Origin: Marinicauda algicola | GTDB lineage: Bacteria; Pseudomonadota; Alphaproteobacteria; Caulobacterales; Maricaulaceae | Direction of reading: 5' to 3' | DNA length: 64,000 bases | Assembly (NCBI RefSeq): GCF_017161425.1 | Contig: NZ_CP071057.1 | Coordinates: 3,349,501 to 3,413,500 of the forward strand | Shown: positions 1 through 6,965 of the stretch, piece by piece | Numbering within the stretch: position 1 is the first letter of the stretch | How the letters are laid out: every line of letters starts with the position of its first letter | Made by a program: the position numbers and the translations under genes | The notes under the pieces: model-generated | Database searches by the model: none | Told to the model about the DNA's origin: nothing | What the model saw: the letters and a program-made list of their open reading frames with translations, nothing else

Positions 1-671
1 CCGCGGATGACGTGGGTGATGCCCTGCAGCGCGTCGTCATGGGTGCAGGCGAGATGGTAGCTCGTGCCCACATCCTTGCGCCCCAGGATCACGTCGCCGA
101 GCGTTTCCGGCCGCGCCGCCACCTCGCCATGCTCGCCCTCCGGGCCCTCGCCCTCCTCGATGAAGGACAGCCGGTCGAAGCGCGCGCCGAGATGCTCGCG
201 GCAGGCGCGCATGGACAGGCGCCAGGCGAAGGCCTCCCCGGCGGCGAGGCGCGCCTCTTCCTCCTCTTCGCTCATCGGTTCTGCAGGACCGGGATAGATC
301 ACGCCCTCCGGGCCTTCGCCGGGGTGATGGGGGGCCCGCCCGATCTCCTCGGCGATCTCCCTGCGGGTCTTGAAGCAGCGATAGACGAGGCCGCGCGAGG
401 CGAGGCTCTCCAGCACCCGGGCGTACTCGGGAAAATGCGCGCTCTGGCGGCGCACCGGGCTCTCCCACCCGAGGCCCAGCCAGGCAAGGTCCTCGACGAT
501 CGCCGCCTCGAATTCCGGCTTGCAGCGGGCGAGGTCGATATCCTCGATGCGCAGGAGGAAGCGCCCGCCCGCCGCCCGCGCCGCCTCGTAGGCGGTGAGT
601 GCGGAAAAGGCGTGGCCGAGATGCAGCAGCCCGGTCGGGGAGGGGGCGAAGCGGGTGATGAAGTCGCTCAT
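1..671 (-). CDS. gluQ: Glutamyl-Q tRNA(Asp) synthetase, C-terminus beyond window
   Basis: Open from its ATG at 671 to the window edge (about 223 codons, no stop). The translation starts with the class I aminoacyl-tRNA synthetase signature APSPTGLLHLGH at residues 9-20, the HIGH-type ATP site, followed by RIEDID at 41-46. The short linker after it is that of GluQ-RS, the truncated GluRS paralog that attaches glutamate to queuosine in the anticodon of tRNA-Asp. The KMSKS-like region lies outside the window. In the E. coli enzyme a zinc site uses Cys-x-Cys and Tyr-x3-Cys; here only Cys99 of that set is present (Lys101 and YPGP at 126-129 replace the rest), so zinc is probably not bound. A small full GluRS fragment is less likely given the length of the insertion region. 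Confidence 0.88.
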   Translation of the reverse strand, partial: MSDFITRFAPSPTGLLHLGHAFSALTAYEAARAAGGRFLLRIEDIDLARCKPEFEAAIVEDLAWLGLGWESPVRRQSAHFPEYARVLESLASRGLVYRCFKTRREIAEEIGRAPHHPGEGPEGVIYPGPAEPMSEEEEEARLAAGEAFAWRLSMRACREHLGARFDRLSFIEEGEGPEGEHGEVAARPETLGDVILGRKDVGTSYHLACTHDDALQGITHVIR

Positions 672-777
672 GGCTCCCCTGCTAGCACCGGCTGCGCGCG
701 GGGCGAAGCGATGGCTTCAATCCTTCGGCGCGGGGCCTATGATCGCGGCGAACCGCAACGGCAGGGCACGTACATTT

Positions 778-1440
778 ATGATCCTCATCGACGGACCGCG
801 CATCGCGCCGAAGACCGGCACGGCGAAGAAGCTGGTGATCCTGTTCCACGGCTACGGCTCGAACGGGGCCGATCTCGCCGGGCTGGCGCAAGCCTGGGCG
901 CCCGACTTCCCCGACGTCGCCTGGGCCTCGCCCAACGCGATCGAACAGGTGCCGGGCTATCCCGGCGGCTACCAGTGGTTCCCGATCTCGCGGCTCGATC
1001 CGGCCCTGATGGAGGCCGGCGTGCGCCAGGCGGGCCCGGCCGCGCAGCACTTCATCAATTCGGAACTCAAGCGCTGGAACCTCGCCGAGAAGGACCTCGT
1101 CCTCGTGGGGTTCTCGCAGGGCACGATGATGGCGCTGCACTGCGGGCTGCGGCGCGACGAGACCCCGGCCGGGATCATCGGCTATTCCGGCGCGCTCGCC
1201 GGCCCGGAACGGCTGAAGCAGGAGATCAGCGCCAGGCCGCCCGTGCTCCTGATTCACGGCGACCGCGACGATGTGCTGCCCCCGGCGATGACGCTGATGG
1301 CCGCCCAGGGCCTGTGCGCGGCCGGTGCGGGGGCGGAGTTCCACTTCTCGCCCGGCCTGCCGCACTCGATCGGGCCGGACGGGCTGGAACTTGGCGCGCG
1401 CTTCATGAAGGCGGCCTTCGCCGGGCGGTATGCGCAATAG
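778..1440 (+). CDS. Phospholipase/carboxylesterase family serine hydrolase
   Basis: A 220-residue alpha/beta hydrolase of the phospholipase/carboxylesterase (YpfH/Est) family. LFHGYGSNG (22-30) is the oxyanion region, GFSQG at 111-115 carries the nucleophile Ser113, and GDRD near 161-164 and LPHS with His196 supply the acid and base. It probably hydrolyses short-chain esters or lysophospholipids in the cytosol. No signal peptide is seen. An in-frame ATG at 739 would add 13 residues; 778 was chosen because it puts the start just before the first beta strand, but neither has a convincing ribosome site. It is divergent from gluQ, and reading frames extending further upstream overlap that gene and are not credible. 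Confidence 0.85.
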   Translation: MILIDGPRIAPKTGTAKKLVILFHGYGSNGADLAGLAQAWAPDFPDVAWASPNAIEQVPGYPGGYQWFPISRLDPALMEAGVRQAGPAAQHFINSELKRWNLAEKDLVLVGFSQGTMMALHCGLRRDETPAGIIGYSGALAGPERLKQEISARPPVLLIHGDRDDVLPPAMTLMAAQGLCAAGAGAEFHFSPGLPHSIGPDGLELGARFMKAAFAGRYAQ

Positions 1441-1564
1441 AACCCGGCGTCCGCCGGCCGCGTCCCGCCGAATGCCGGCCGCACTTGAAATCGGCCTAGA
1501 TGCATGTTTTCCCGAACTGTTACGCGGCTGTCACAGCGGCGACACATGGAGTACTATACAGTCC

Positions 1565-1581
1565 GGCCCGAATACCGGGCC
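1565..1581. terminator. Hairpin in the esterase-HNH intergenic region
   Basis: A perfect 6-bp stem (GGCCCG/CGGGCC) with a 5-base loop lies 125 bases after the esterase stop. A short T-run (TTTTT) follows about 14 bases later, not directly after the stem, so a rho-independent terminator is only possible. The rest of the 278-base gap (1441-1718) shows no gene. Confidence 0.3.
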
Positions 1582-1718
1582 CTCAAGTGATTCGTTTTTG
1601 CGAGTCAGGGCTTTGACCGAAGGAGGCGCGTCTTCACGACGGTGCTTGCATACCGGGACCAGGCCAGCGCCCCGCAGCGGGGCGCGGCGGCGGTCTCGCC
1701 CTGGCGGGGGAGGCGGTG

Positions 1719-2291
1719 ATGACGATGAACGTCTCCCGGATCGCCCCGCAGGACCTGCGCTGCCTCGTGCTGAACGCGGACTACCAGCCGCTTTCCTACT
1801 ACCCCCTGTCGACCTGGCCCTGGCAGGAAGCGATCAAGGCGGTCTTCCTGGAACGCGTCGACATCGTGTCCGAATACGACCGGGCCATCCGCTCGCCGAG
1901 CTTCGAGATGAAGGCGCCCTCGGTCGTGGCGCTGCGCGACTATGTCAGCCAGGACCGCCCGCCGGCCTTCACCCGGTTCAACGTCTTCCTGCGCGACGGC
2001 TTCACATGCCAGTATTGCGGCACGAACAAGCTCGACATGCTCACCTTCGATCACGTCGTGCCGCGCTCGCGCGGCGGACAGACGAGCTGGGAGAACATCG
2101 TCGCGGCCTGCGCTCCGTGCAACCTGAAGAAGGGTGGCAAGCTGCCGCGCGAGGCCGGCATGCCGCTGCTGAAGCCCGCCGAGCGCCCGAGCATGCACCA
2201 GCTGCAGGCGACCGGGCGCCGCTTCCCGCCGAAATACCTGCACGAGAGCTGGCTGGATTATCTCTACTGGGATGTCGAGCTGGAGGCTTGA
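1719..2291 (+). CDS. HNH endonuclease family protein
   Basis: A 190-residue protein with a C-terminal zinc-type HNH domain: CxxC at about 97-100, Asp-His at 111-112, Asn126 and a second CxxC-N at 131-135. Members of this family (related to McrA-like HNH proteins common in Alphaproteobacteria and Cyanobacteria) are predicted metal-dependent DNases of unknown cellular role. The N-terminal 85 residues (LVLNADYQPLS and after) are the conserved leader typical of this group. GGGGGAGG at 1706-1713 places the start at ATG 1719 rather than the overlapping GTG 1716 or ATG 1725. It stands alone, with no methyltransferase or other restriction partner nearby, so a housekeeping or repair role is more likely than a restriction system. 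Confidence 0.88.
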   Translation: MTMNVSRIAPQDLRCLVLNADYQPLSYYPLSTWPWQEAIKAVFLERVDIVSEYDRAIRSPSFEMKAPSVVALRDYVSQDRPPAFTRFNVFLRDGFTCQYCGTNKLDMLTFDHVVPRSRGGQTSWENIVAACAPCNLKKGGKLPREAGMPLLKPAERPSMHQLQATGRRFPPKYLHESWLDYLYWDVELEA

Positions 2292-2302
2292 GACAGCTCC
2301 CT

Positions 2303-2460
2303 CCTGCCCCTTGATGGGGGAGGGGGCAGGCGCGCAGCACCAGACGAGGGGGTGGCTCCAGCTCGCACTGCCGGGAACCTGCGCTCGTCACCCCCTCTGT
2401 CCCGGCTCTTCGAGTTGGGACAGCTTTCCCATCAAGGGGGGAGCGGGGGACCCAAGGATC
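2303..2460. repeat. Intergenic palindromic repeat, CCCCATCAAGGGG class
   Basis: The gap between the HNH and HAD genes begins with an 8-bp inverted repeat (CCTGCCCC at 2303-2310, GGGGCAGG at 2323-2330) around CCCTTGATGGGG. It ends near 2427-2445 with a related CCCATCAAGGGG block in opposite orientation, so the two ends form a larger inverted repeat. The same core recurs at 39890-39908. These look like short non-coding repeat units scattered between genes. Confidence 0.55.
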
Positions 2461-2468
2461 ACCGCTTG

Positions 2469-3317
2469 ATGAACGACTGCCCCATGCCCCGACGCCCCAC
2501 CATCGCGCTTGCCTACGATTTCGACGGCACGCTCTCGCCCGGCTCCATGCAGGAGCATTCCTTCATTCCCGAGATCGGCGAGGACAAGGAGACCTTCTGG
2601 CAGCGCTCGAACGAGGAGGCGGCCAGGCTCGGTGCGGACCGCACGCTGATCTACATGCACCACATGGTCCGCGCGGCCGAGAACGCGGACAAGCCTTTCA
2701 CCCGCGCCGATATCCGCCGCCACGGGGAGAGCGTGAGCTTCTTTCCCGGGGTGGAGGACTGGTTCGGCCGCATCCGCGCCTATGGCGATGAGAGGGGGCT
2801 GGAGGTCACCCATTTCATCATCTCCTCGGGGCTGCGCGAGATGATCCTGGGCACCGCGATCGGGGACAAGGTGACGGACGTCTTCGCCTGCGATTTCAAG
2901 TACGACGCCAACCAGGTGCCGGTCTGGCCGGCGCTGGCGGTGAACTACACCACGAAGACGCAATTCCTCTTCCGCATCAACAAGTGGGCGCTCGATCTTT
3001 CAGACGACCGTGCGGTCAATGCCTACACGCCCGAGGACGAGCGCCCGGTCCCCTTCCGCAACATGATCTTCCTCGGCGACGGGGAGACCGACGTGCCCTG
3101 CATGCGCACGGTCAAGGCGAGCGGCGGGGTCTCCATCGCCGTCTATGCGCCGGGCGACGAGAAGGGCGAACGGACCGCACAGGGCCTCATCGCCCAGAAC
3201 CGCGTCCATGCCGCGCGCATCGCCGACTACACCGAAGGCTCTGCGCTCGACGGCTACGTGAAGGCGGCGATCGACCGCATGGCGGCGGTGGAGAAGTTGA
3301 AGGCGCTGGAGGGGTAG
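2469..3317 (+). CDS. HAD-superfamily phosphatase
   Basis: A 282-residue haloacid-dehalogenase-fold protein. Motif I is YDFDGT with nucleophile Asp17 and Asp19, motif II falls at IISSG near 118-121, Lys163 is the likely motif III lysine, and GDGETD at 203-208 is motif IV. The long insertion between motifs I and II is a helical C1 cap, as in phosphoserine-phosphatase-like members. The substrate is unknown, presumably a small phosphomonoester. ATG 2469 was taken; ATG 2484 is possible. It is cytosolic, with no obvious operon partner. Confidence 0.85.
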   Translation: MNDCPMPRRPTIALAYDFDGTLSPGSMQEHSFIPEIGEDKETFWQRSNEEAARLGADRTLIYMHHMVRAAENADKPFTRADIRRHGESVSFFPGVEDWFGRIRAYGDERGLEVTHFIISSGLREMILGTAIGDKVTDVFACDFKYDANQVPVWPALAVNYTTKTQFLFRINKWALDLSDDRAVNAYTPEDERPVPFRNMIFLGDGETDVPCMRTVKASGGVSIAVYAPGDEKGERTAQGLIAQNRVHAARIADYTEGSALDGYVKAAIDRMAAVEKLKALEG

Positions 3318-3343
3318 CGCTTCCTTTCTTCGTCCCTCTCCCC

Positions 3344-3457
3344 TGTCATGGCCCCGCTTGACCGGGCCACCCATGTCTTTCCGGTGACGAGAGGTCCGGC
3401 GTCGACGTTCACGCCTGGGTCGCCCGGTCTGTGCTTCGCACGGCCGGAGGATGACAG
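3344..3457. repeat. 114-bp intergenic element with terminal inverted repeats
   Basis: The space between the convergent HAD and coq7 genes is filled by a GC-rich element bounded by CTGTCAT (3344-3350) and ATGACAG (3451-3457). The internal sequence has further self-complementary stretches around GGCCCCGCTTGACCGGGCC. It resembles the GTCAT...ATGAC palindromic repeats common between alphaproteobacterial genes. No open frame in it looks coding. Confidence 0.5.
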
Positions 3458-3464
3458 TGGGGGT

Positions 3465-4043
3465 TCACATCTTCTCCGTCACCCGGATCGCCACGCGGCA
3501 TCCCGCCTTGATCAGGCCGGACAGCAGCGGATAGCCGAACGCGTCCTTCGCGCCTTCCTCGACCGCGGTGTCCTTGTGGGCGATTTCCTCCTCGCGGAAG
3601 CGGTCGAAGGTGGCGGCCAGCTCGCTCTCGCCCATCGCGGTGAGTTCCTCCACCTGGTCGGCGTAATGACCCTCGATCACGCTCTCGACCGCCTCGGTGC
3701 AGGCGTGGGCGGCCTTCTCTCCCATCAGGGCGGTGGCCGCGCCGAGCGCGTAGCCGGCGAGATTGGTCAGCGGGGCGAGGACGGTGGGGCGCACGCCGCG
3801 TTCCATCAGCAGGGAGTCGAAGGCGTCGAGATGGTGCTGCTCGTCGGCTTCCATGTGGCGCAGCTGGCCGGCGATGCGCGCCTTTTTCGGCAGCTTTCCG
3901 AACACGGCGAGCTGGCCGCGATAGATCTGCACCGCGCCGTACTCGCCGGCATGGTCGACGCGGATCATCTCCTCCACGCGGCGCGGATTGTTCACCGTGC
4001 CTGGGCGCCTCACGCGGCGGCGGGTAAATCCGGTCTCGGCCAT
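3465..4043 (-). CDS. coq7: Demethoxyubiquinone hydroxylase, COQ7 family
   Basis: A 192-residue di-iron monooxygenase that hydroxylates C6 of the demethoxyubiquinone ring, the penultimate step of ubiquinone synthesis, at the inner membrane surface. The diiron ligands of the COQ7 family are all visible: Glu34 (in DHAGEYGA), Glu68 and His71 (EQHH), Glu120 (AVES) and Glu153/His156 (EIAH). Length and motif spacing match the family. It starts 3 bases after the dsbB stop, so the two are probably co-transcribed. Both depend on quinones: DsbB passes electrons to ubiquinone. This is the COQ7 alternative to the flavin hydroxylase UbiF. Confidence 0.95.
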   Translation of the reverse strand: MAETGFTRRRVRRPGTVNNPRRVEEMIRVDHAGEYGAVQIYRGQLAVFGKLPKKARIAGQLRHMEADEQHHLDAFDSLLMERGVRPTVLAPLTNLAGYALGAATALMGEKAAHACTEAVESVIEGHYADQVEELTAMGESELAATFDRFREEEIAHKDTAVEEGAKDAFGYPLLSGLIKAGCRVAIRVTEKM

Positions 4044-4046
4044 GGC

Positions 4047-4574
4047 TTAGAGCTCCGTATTGCGGAAGGCGCTGGCGAAGGACATGGCGCCAAGCGCGGC
4101 GGAGATGATCGCGTTCCAGCCGGCCATGGAGATGCCGAGCAGCGACCAGGCGATCTCGTCGCAGAGCACCACATTGGTGCGCTCGCTCAGCGCCGCGTTG
4201 AGCTCGGCAAGGCTGATCGCCCCGCCGCCCGACGCGGTGCAGCTCGCCGGCCCGGCCCACAGCCCGTACTCGATCCCGGCATGGGTGACGCCCCAGTAGA
4301 GGCTGACGAGGAAGAGGAGGCCGAGGATCCAGCTCAGCAGGCGCGAGACCCGCCGCACCGCGCCGCTGATCTGGATGGCGGCGAAGCTCGCCAGCCCGAA
4401 GGCGAGCGCGGCGGCGTGGGCCCAGCGCTGGGTGATGCACAGCGGGCAGGGCGGCAGGCCGCCGAGATGCTCGAAGGCGAAGGCGCCGGCGAGCAGGGCG
4501 CCGGAGGCGAGGGCGCCCAGGAGCGGCCAGCGGGCCGGGTGCAGGACGAGGTCGATGATGCGTGTCGCGGTCAT
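4047..4574 (-). CDS. dsbB: Disulfide bond formation protein B
   Basis: A 175-residue inner-membrane protein with four predicted transmembrane helices (about 15-35, 50-70, 78-96 and 143-165). The two periplasmic cysteine pairs of DsbB are present: CPLC at 43-46 in loop 1, and Cys112 with Cys138 in loop 2. It re-oxidises DsbA and hands the electrons to ubiquinone. It lies upstream of coq7 on the same strand with a 3-base gap. No dsbA is in the window. Confidence 0.93.
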   Translation of the reverse strand: MTATRIIDLVLHPARWPLLGALASGALLAGAFAFEHLGGLPPCPLCITQRWAHAAALAFGLASFAAIQISGAVRRVSRLLSWILGLLFLVSLYWGVTHAGIEYGLWAGPASCTASGGGAISLAELNAALSERTNVVLCDEIAWSLLGISMAGWNAIISAALGAMSFASAFRNTEL

Positions 4575-4646
4575 GGCCGGACTATAGGCCGTCCCGCTCG
4601 GGGCTGGCGAGGGGCGTCCTGCCGCAGGTCACGGGCTCGTGACGCC

Positions 4647-5318
4647 TCAGGCGCCGCGCTCCATGCCCAGCAGGGAGTAGATGAAGTCCTTCAGCACGCC
4701 GGCGAACGCCTCGCCCAGGATCAGGAAGCCGGCGGTCAGGATCGCGATCCACACGAGGCCGAGCACGAGGCCGGCCAGCACCAGCAGCCCGTCGCGCGTG
4801 ATCAGCCCCAGCGAGGCGATCGCGATGGCGATGCCGGGGGTGGAATTGGTCAGCGGCAGCGGTACGAGGATCGAGGCGCAGAACAGGATGAAGACCGCGC
4901 CGACCGCCTGTTCGGCGCGCGGACCGGAGAGCCAGACGAGGCGCGGTCGGGCGAGGGCCTCGAGCCAGCCGAACCATTTGCGCGCGCCCCTCGCCATGCG
5001 GGCGAGGTCGGCCTTCGCGATCATGCGGGCCTTGAAGCGGGCCGGCAGCCAGGGCTCGGCCCGGCCGATCGCCATCTGGAGGCTGAGCGCCATCATCGGC
5101 AGGGCGACGATCTGCGGTACGCCGTAGAGGAAGGGAATGCACACCGGAATCGCGAGCGCGAACAGGACGACGCCGAAGGCCCGCTCGCCGAGCCCCTCCA
5201 TGAAGTCGATCAGCCTGAGCCCGCCCTCCGGCGCGGCGGCATGGATCGCTTCCAGCGCCGCGACGAGCCCGCCATGGGGCAGGACGTCCTCGTCGATCGG
5301 ATCCTGGTAGTCGCTCAT
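4647..5318 (-). CDS. exoD: ExoD family membrane protein
   Basis: A 223-residue membrane protein of the ExoD family, first described in Rhizobium exopolysaccharide synthesis and alkaline tolerance. The typical early block (LIDFMEGLGERAFGVVLFAL) is followed by hydrophobic segments at about 46-80, 138-160, 163-182 and 184-205, with a basic cytoplasmic stretch (95-125) between. The biochemical activity of the family is not established. It sits downstream of the DUF488 gene on the same strand after about 67 bases and ahead of dsbB; a shared transcript is possible but not required. Confidence 0.85.
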   Translation of the reverse strand: MSDYQDPIDEDVLPHGGLVAALEAIHAAAPEGGLRLIDFMEGLGERAFGVVLFALAIPVCIPFLYGVPQIVALPMMALSLQMAIGRAEPWLPARFKARMIAKADLARMARGARKWFGWLEALARPRLVWLSGPRAEQAVGAVFILFCASILVPLPLTNSTPGIAIAIASLGLITRDGLLVLAGLVLGLVWIAILTAGFLILGEAFAGVLKDFIYSLLGMERGA

Positions 5319-5385
5319 CGAGTCTCCCGCTGCCCGGTTCGCGCGGGACCCTAGGCATGCGCCGCGGGGGCGTAAAGGCGCACCG

Positions 5386-5748
5386 TCACAGACGCTCCGC
5401 GAGGATGCGCTTCAGCGCCTCGGCGTTGTTCTTCTCCCGGTCCTTGGCGGCGTAGAGCAGGGTGACGTCGCCGTCCCGGGCGAGATCCTTCAGCGTTTCC
5501 AGCGCTTCCTCGGCCTCCTCGGACGGCTCGTCGAGCTCGGCGCGGTAGGCCTCGACGAAGTCCTCGAAATCCTCGCCGCTGCCGTGATAGCGCTTCCTGA
5601 GATCGTGGCTCGGTGCGAGCTCCTTCAGCCAGTAGTCGATCCTGGCGTCCTCCTTCTTGATGCCGCGCGGCCAGAGCCGGTCGACGAGCACGCGCGTTCC
5701 GTCCTCCTCGCTGGCCTCGTCGTAGATGCGCTTGGTGGTGAGGGTCAT
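5386..5748 (-). CDS. DUF488 family protein
   Basis: A 120-residue protein of the YeaO-like DUF488 family: KRIYDEASEEDGTRVLVDRL at the N-terminus, WPRGI near 27-31, WLKELAPS near 40-47, and LLYAAKDREKN near 97-107. The function is unknown; family members are small soluble proteins of about 115-125 residues. Its ATG overlaps the TGA of the upstream thioesterase gene in ATGA (5745-5748), so the two form a translationally coupled pair, presumably controlled by the divergent MarR regulator. Confidence 0.88.
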   Translation of the reverse strand: MTLTTKRIYDEASEEDGTRVLVDRLWPRGIKKEDARIDYWLKELAPSHDLRKRYHGSGEDFEDFVEAYRAELDEPSEEAEEALETLKDLARDGDVTLLYAAKDREKNNAEALKRILAERL

Positions 5749-6227
5749 GGACGGGGCTCCAGGATCAGAAGGGTCGAGCTGCCGTGCGCGCAGATCCGGC
5801 CACGCGAATCGCTCAGTCTGGCCTCGGCCGTGATGACGCGGCGGCCGGCGGCGACGACGCGGGCGTCGCAGCGCAGCGCGCCCGCGTCCGCGGCGATCGG
5901 GGCGGTGAAGTTCACCTTGGTCTCGACTGTGGTATAGCCCGAGCCGGCCGGCAAGAGCGTGTGGCCGGCGCAGCCCGCCGCGCTGTCGATCAGCGTCATC
6001 GCCCATCCCCCGTGGACCCCGCCCATCGGGTTGAGCAGGGCCGAACCGGTCTCGCCCGTGAACACGGCCTGACCAGTGCCGGCCTCTGTCAGGCGGAAGT
6101 TCAGGATCTCGCAGATCGGCGGATGGGGCAGCCGGCCCTCGATGATCGCGTGGAGAAATTCGAGCCCGGTGAGGCCCGCGGCCTCCTTCGGCTCGGCCAG
6201 ACCGTACCGGTACGACGCGGATGCCAT
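5745..6227 (-). CDS. PaaI-family hotdog thioesterase
   Basis: A 160-residue hotdog-fold acyl-CoA thioesterase: the helix motif NPMGGVHGGWAMTLIDSAAG (66-86) with catalytic-type HGG, then TVETKVNFTAPI and the C-terminal strands. Likely substrates are aryl- or medium-chain acyl-CoAs. An upstream ATG at 6233 is too close to the ribosome site; AAGGA on the minus strand lies 7 bases before ATG 6227, which decides the start. It overlaps the DUF488 start by 4 bases. It is divergent from the MarR gene, with a 19-bp operator in the 43 bases between them. Confidence 0.9.
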   Translation of the reverse strand: MASASYRYGLAEPKEAAGLTGLEFLHAIIEGRLPHPPICEILNFRLTEAGTGQAVFTGETGSALLNPMGGVHGGWAMTLIDSAAGCAGHTLLPAGSGYTTVETKVNFTAPIAADAGALRCDARVVAAGRRVITAEARLSDSRGRICAHGSSTLLILEPRP

Positions 6228-6241
6228 GTCCATTTCCTTGG

Positions 6242-6260
6242 ATATACATATATTGTATAT
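6242..6260. promoter_or_regulatory. Operator for the adjacent MarR regulator
   Basis: A perfect palindrome with 7-bp arms, ATATACA / TGTATAT, and a 5-bp AT centre. It sits between the divergent thioesterase and marR starts. Its size and AT-richness are typical of MarR sites, and its position would let one dimer repress both directions. It overlaps the alternative ATG at 6259, arguing for the ATG at 6271. Confidence 0.75.
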
Positions 6261-6270
6261 GCATAAACCC

Positions 6271-6729
6271 ATGACCGATGACTCGCAAGATGCTCCCGCG
6301 CCGGGCGGGCTGATCGAGGCGGCGCGCGCCGTGCGCTCCGACCCGGGTGCGCGCCTGCGCCGGCTGGCGCGGGCTTGGGAGCGCTCGCTCGACGCCGCCA
6401 TCGCGCCGTCCGGGCTCACCAGTGCGCAGTTCACGCTGATGGCGCTGGTGGCCGGCGCACGCGACGACCGGATCGGCGCGATCGCGCAGCAGGCCGGACT
6501 CGATCCCTCCACCCTCTCGCGCACGCTCGCGGGTCTCGAACGCGCCGGTCTTCTCGAGATCACAACGGTCGAGCGCGACCGGCGCCGGCGGGCCGCCTGG
6601 CTGACCGAGACGGGGCTGCGCTGGCTTGCACAAGCCCTGCCGCTCTGGCGCGAGGCCCATCGGGACTGGGAGCAGGAGACGCCCGAGATCGACATGCTTC
6701 TGGACAGGCTGACGCCTGGTCCCGACTAG
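6271..6729 (+). CDS. MarR family transcriptional regulator
   Basis: A 152-residue winged-helix regulator. The DNA-binding core runs from about 45 to 110: SAQFTLMALVA, then IGAIAQQAGLDPSTLSRTLAGL as the helix-turn-helix, and VERDRRRRAAWLTETG as the wing. The LDPSTLSRTL/R-R-wing pattern is typical of MarR proteins that sense aromatic or lipophilic ligands. ATG 6271 was chosen because ATG 6259 lies inside the palindromic operator. It probably represses itself and the divergent thioesterase-DUF488 pair, released by a carboxylate or CoA-type ligand (inference). Confidence 0.88.
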   Translation: MTDDSQDAPAPGGLIEAARAVRSDPGARLRRLARAWERSLDAAIAPSGLTSAQFTLMALVAGARDDRIGAIAQQAGLDPSTLSRTLAGLERAGLLEITTVERDRRRRAAWLTETGLRWLAQALPLWREAHRDWEQETPEIDMLLDRLTPGPD

Positions 6730-6769
6730 TTCGCCGGCTCGGCCGGGCCCGTGCCGCACAGCGCCCCTT

Positions 6770-6798
6770 TTGCGCCGCGCGAAGCCGTGAGATAGAAA
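6770..6798 (+). promoter_or_regulatory. Promoter of tRNA-Leu
   Basis: TTGCGC at 6770-6775, a 17-base spacer and TAGAAA at 6793-6798 match a sigma70-type promoter. Transcription would begin near 6805, 8 bases before the tRNA. Confidence 0.5.
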
Positions 6799-6812
6799 AC
6801 CTCCACCGGTAC

Positions 6813-6899
6813 GCGGGCGTGGCGGAACTGGTAGACGCAGGGGACTCAAAATCCCCCGGCCGCAAGGCCTTGTCGGTTCGAGTCCGACCGCCCGTACCA
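6813..6899 (+). tRNA. tRNA-Leu (anticodon CAA)
   Basis: An 87-base cloverleaf with the long variable arm of a class II tRNA. The acceptor stem GCGGGCG pairs with CGCCCGT (one G-U pair), the D-arm contains AACTGGTAGACGC, the anticodon loop CTCAAAA gives anticodon CAA for UUG codons, the variable arm is a GGCCGCAAGGCC-type hairpin, and the T-loop GGTTCGAGTCC is standard. The CCA end is encoded (6897-6899). No integrase or attachment-site duplication is seen next to it. Confidence 0.97.
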
Positions 6900-6905
6900 G
6901 CCTAC

Positions 6906-6920
6906 GCTCGCTGCGCGAGC
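6906..6920. terminator. Hairpin just after tRNA-Leu
   Basis: GCTCGC-TGC-GCGAGC forms a 6-bp stem with a 3-base loop, starting 7 bases after the tRNA. There is no T-run, so it may be a processing or stabilising hairpin or part of a small repeat rather than a true terminator. Confidence 0.35.
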
Positions 6921-6965
6921 TTCGGCCAGGCAAGCCCCGGAATCGCAGTTTCGCGCACGCCAGCG

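Noticed and set aside
3348-5354. 668-codon plus-strand open frame opposite coq7-dsbB-exoD
   Set aside because: Antisense shadow in GC-rich DNA: Arg/Gly/Ala-rich, no domain, and fully opposite three clear family genes.
6813-6960. tRNA-Leu as integration site of a genomic island
   Set aside because: No integrase, no repeat of the tRNA 3' end seen further along, and core genes continue on both sides.
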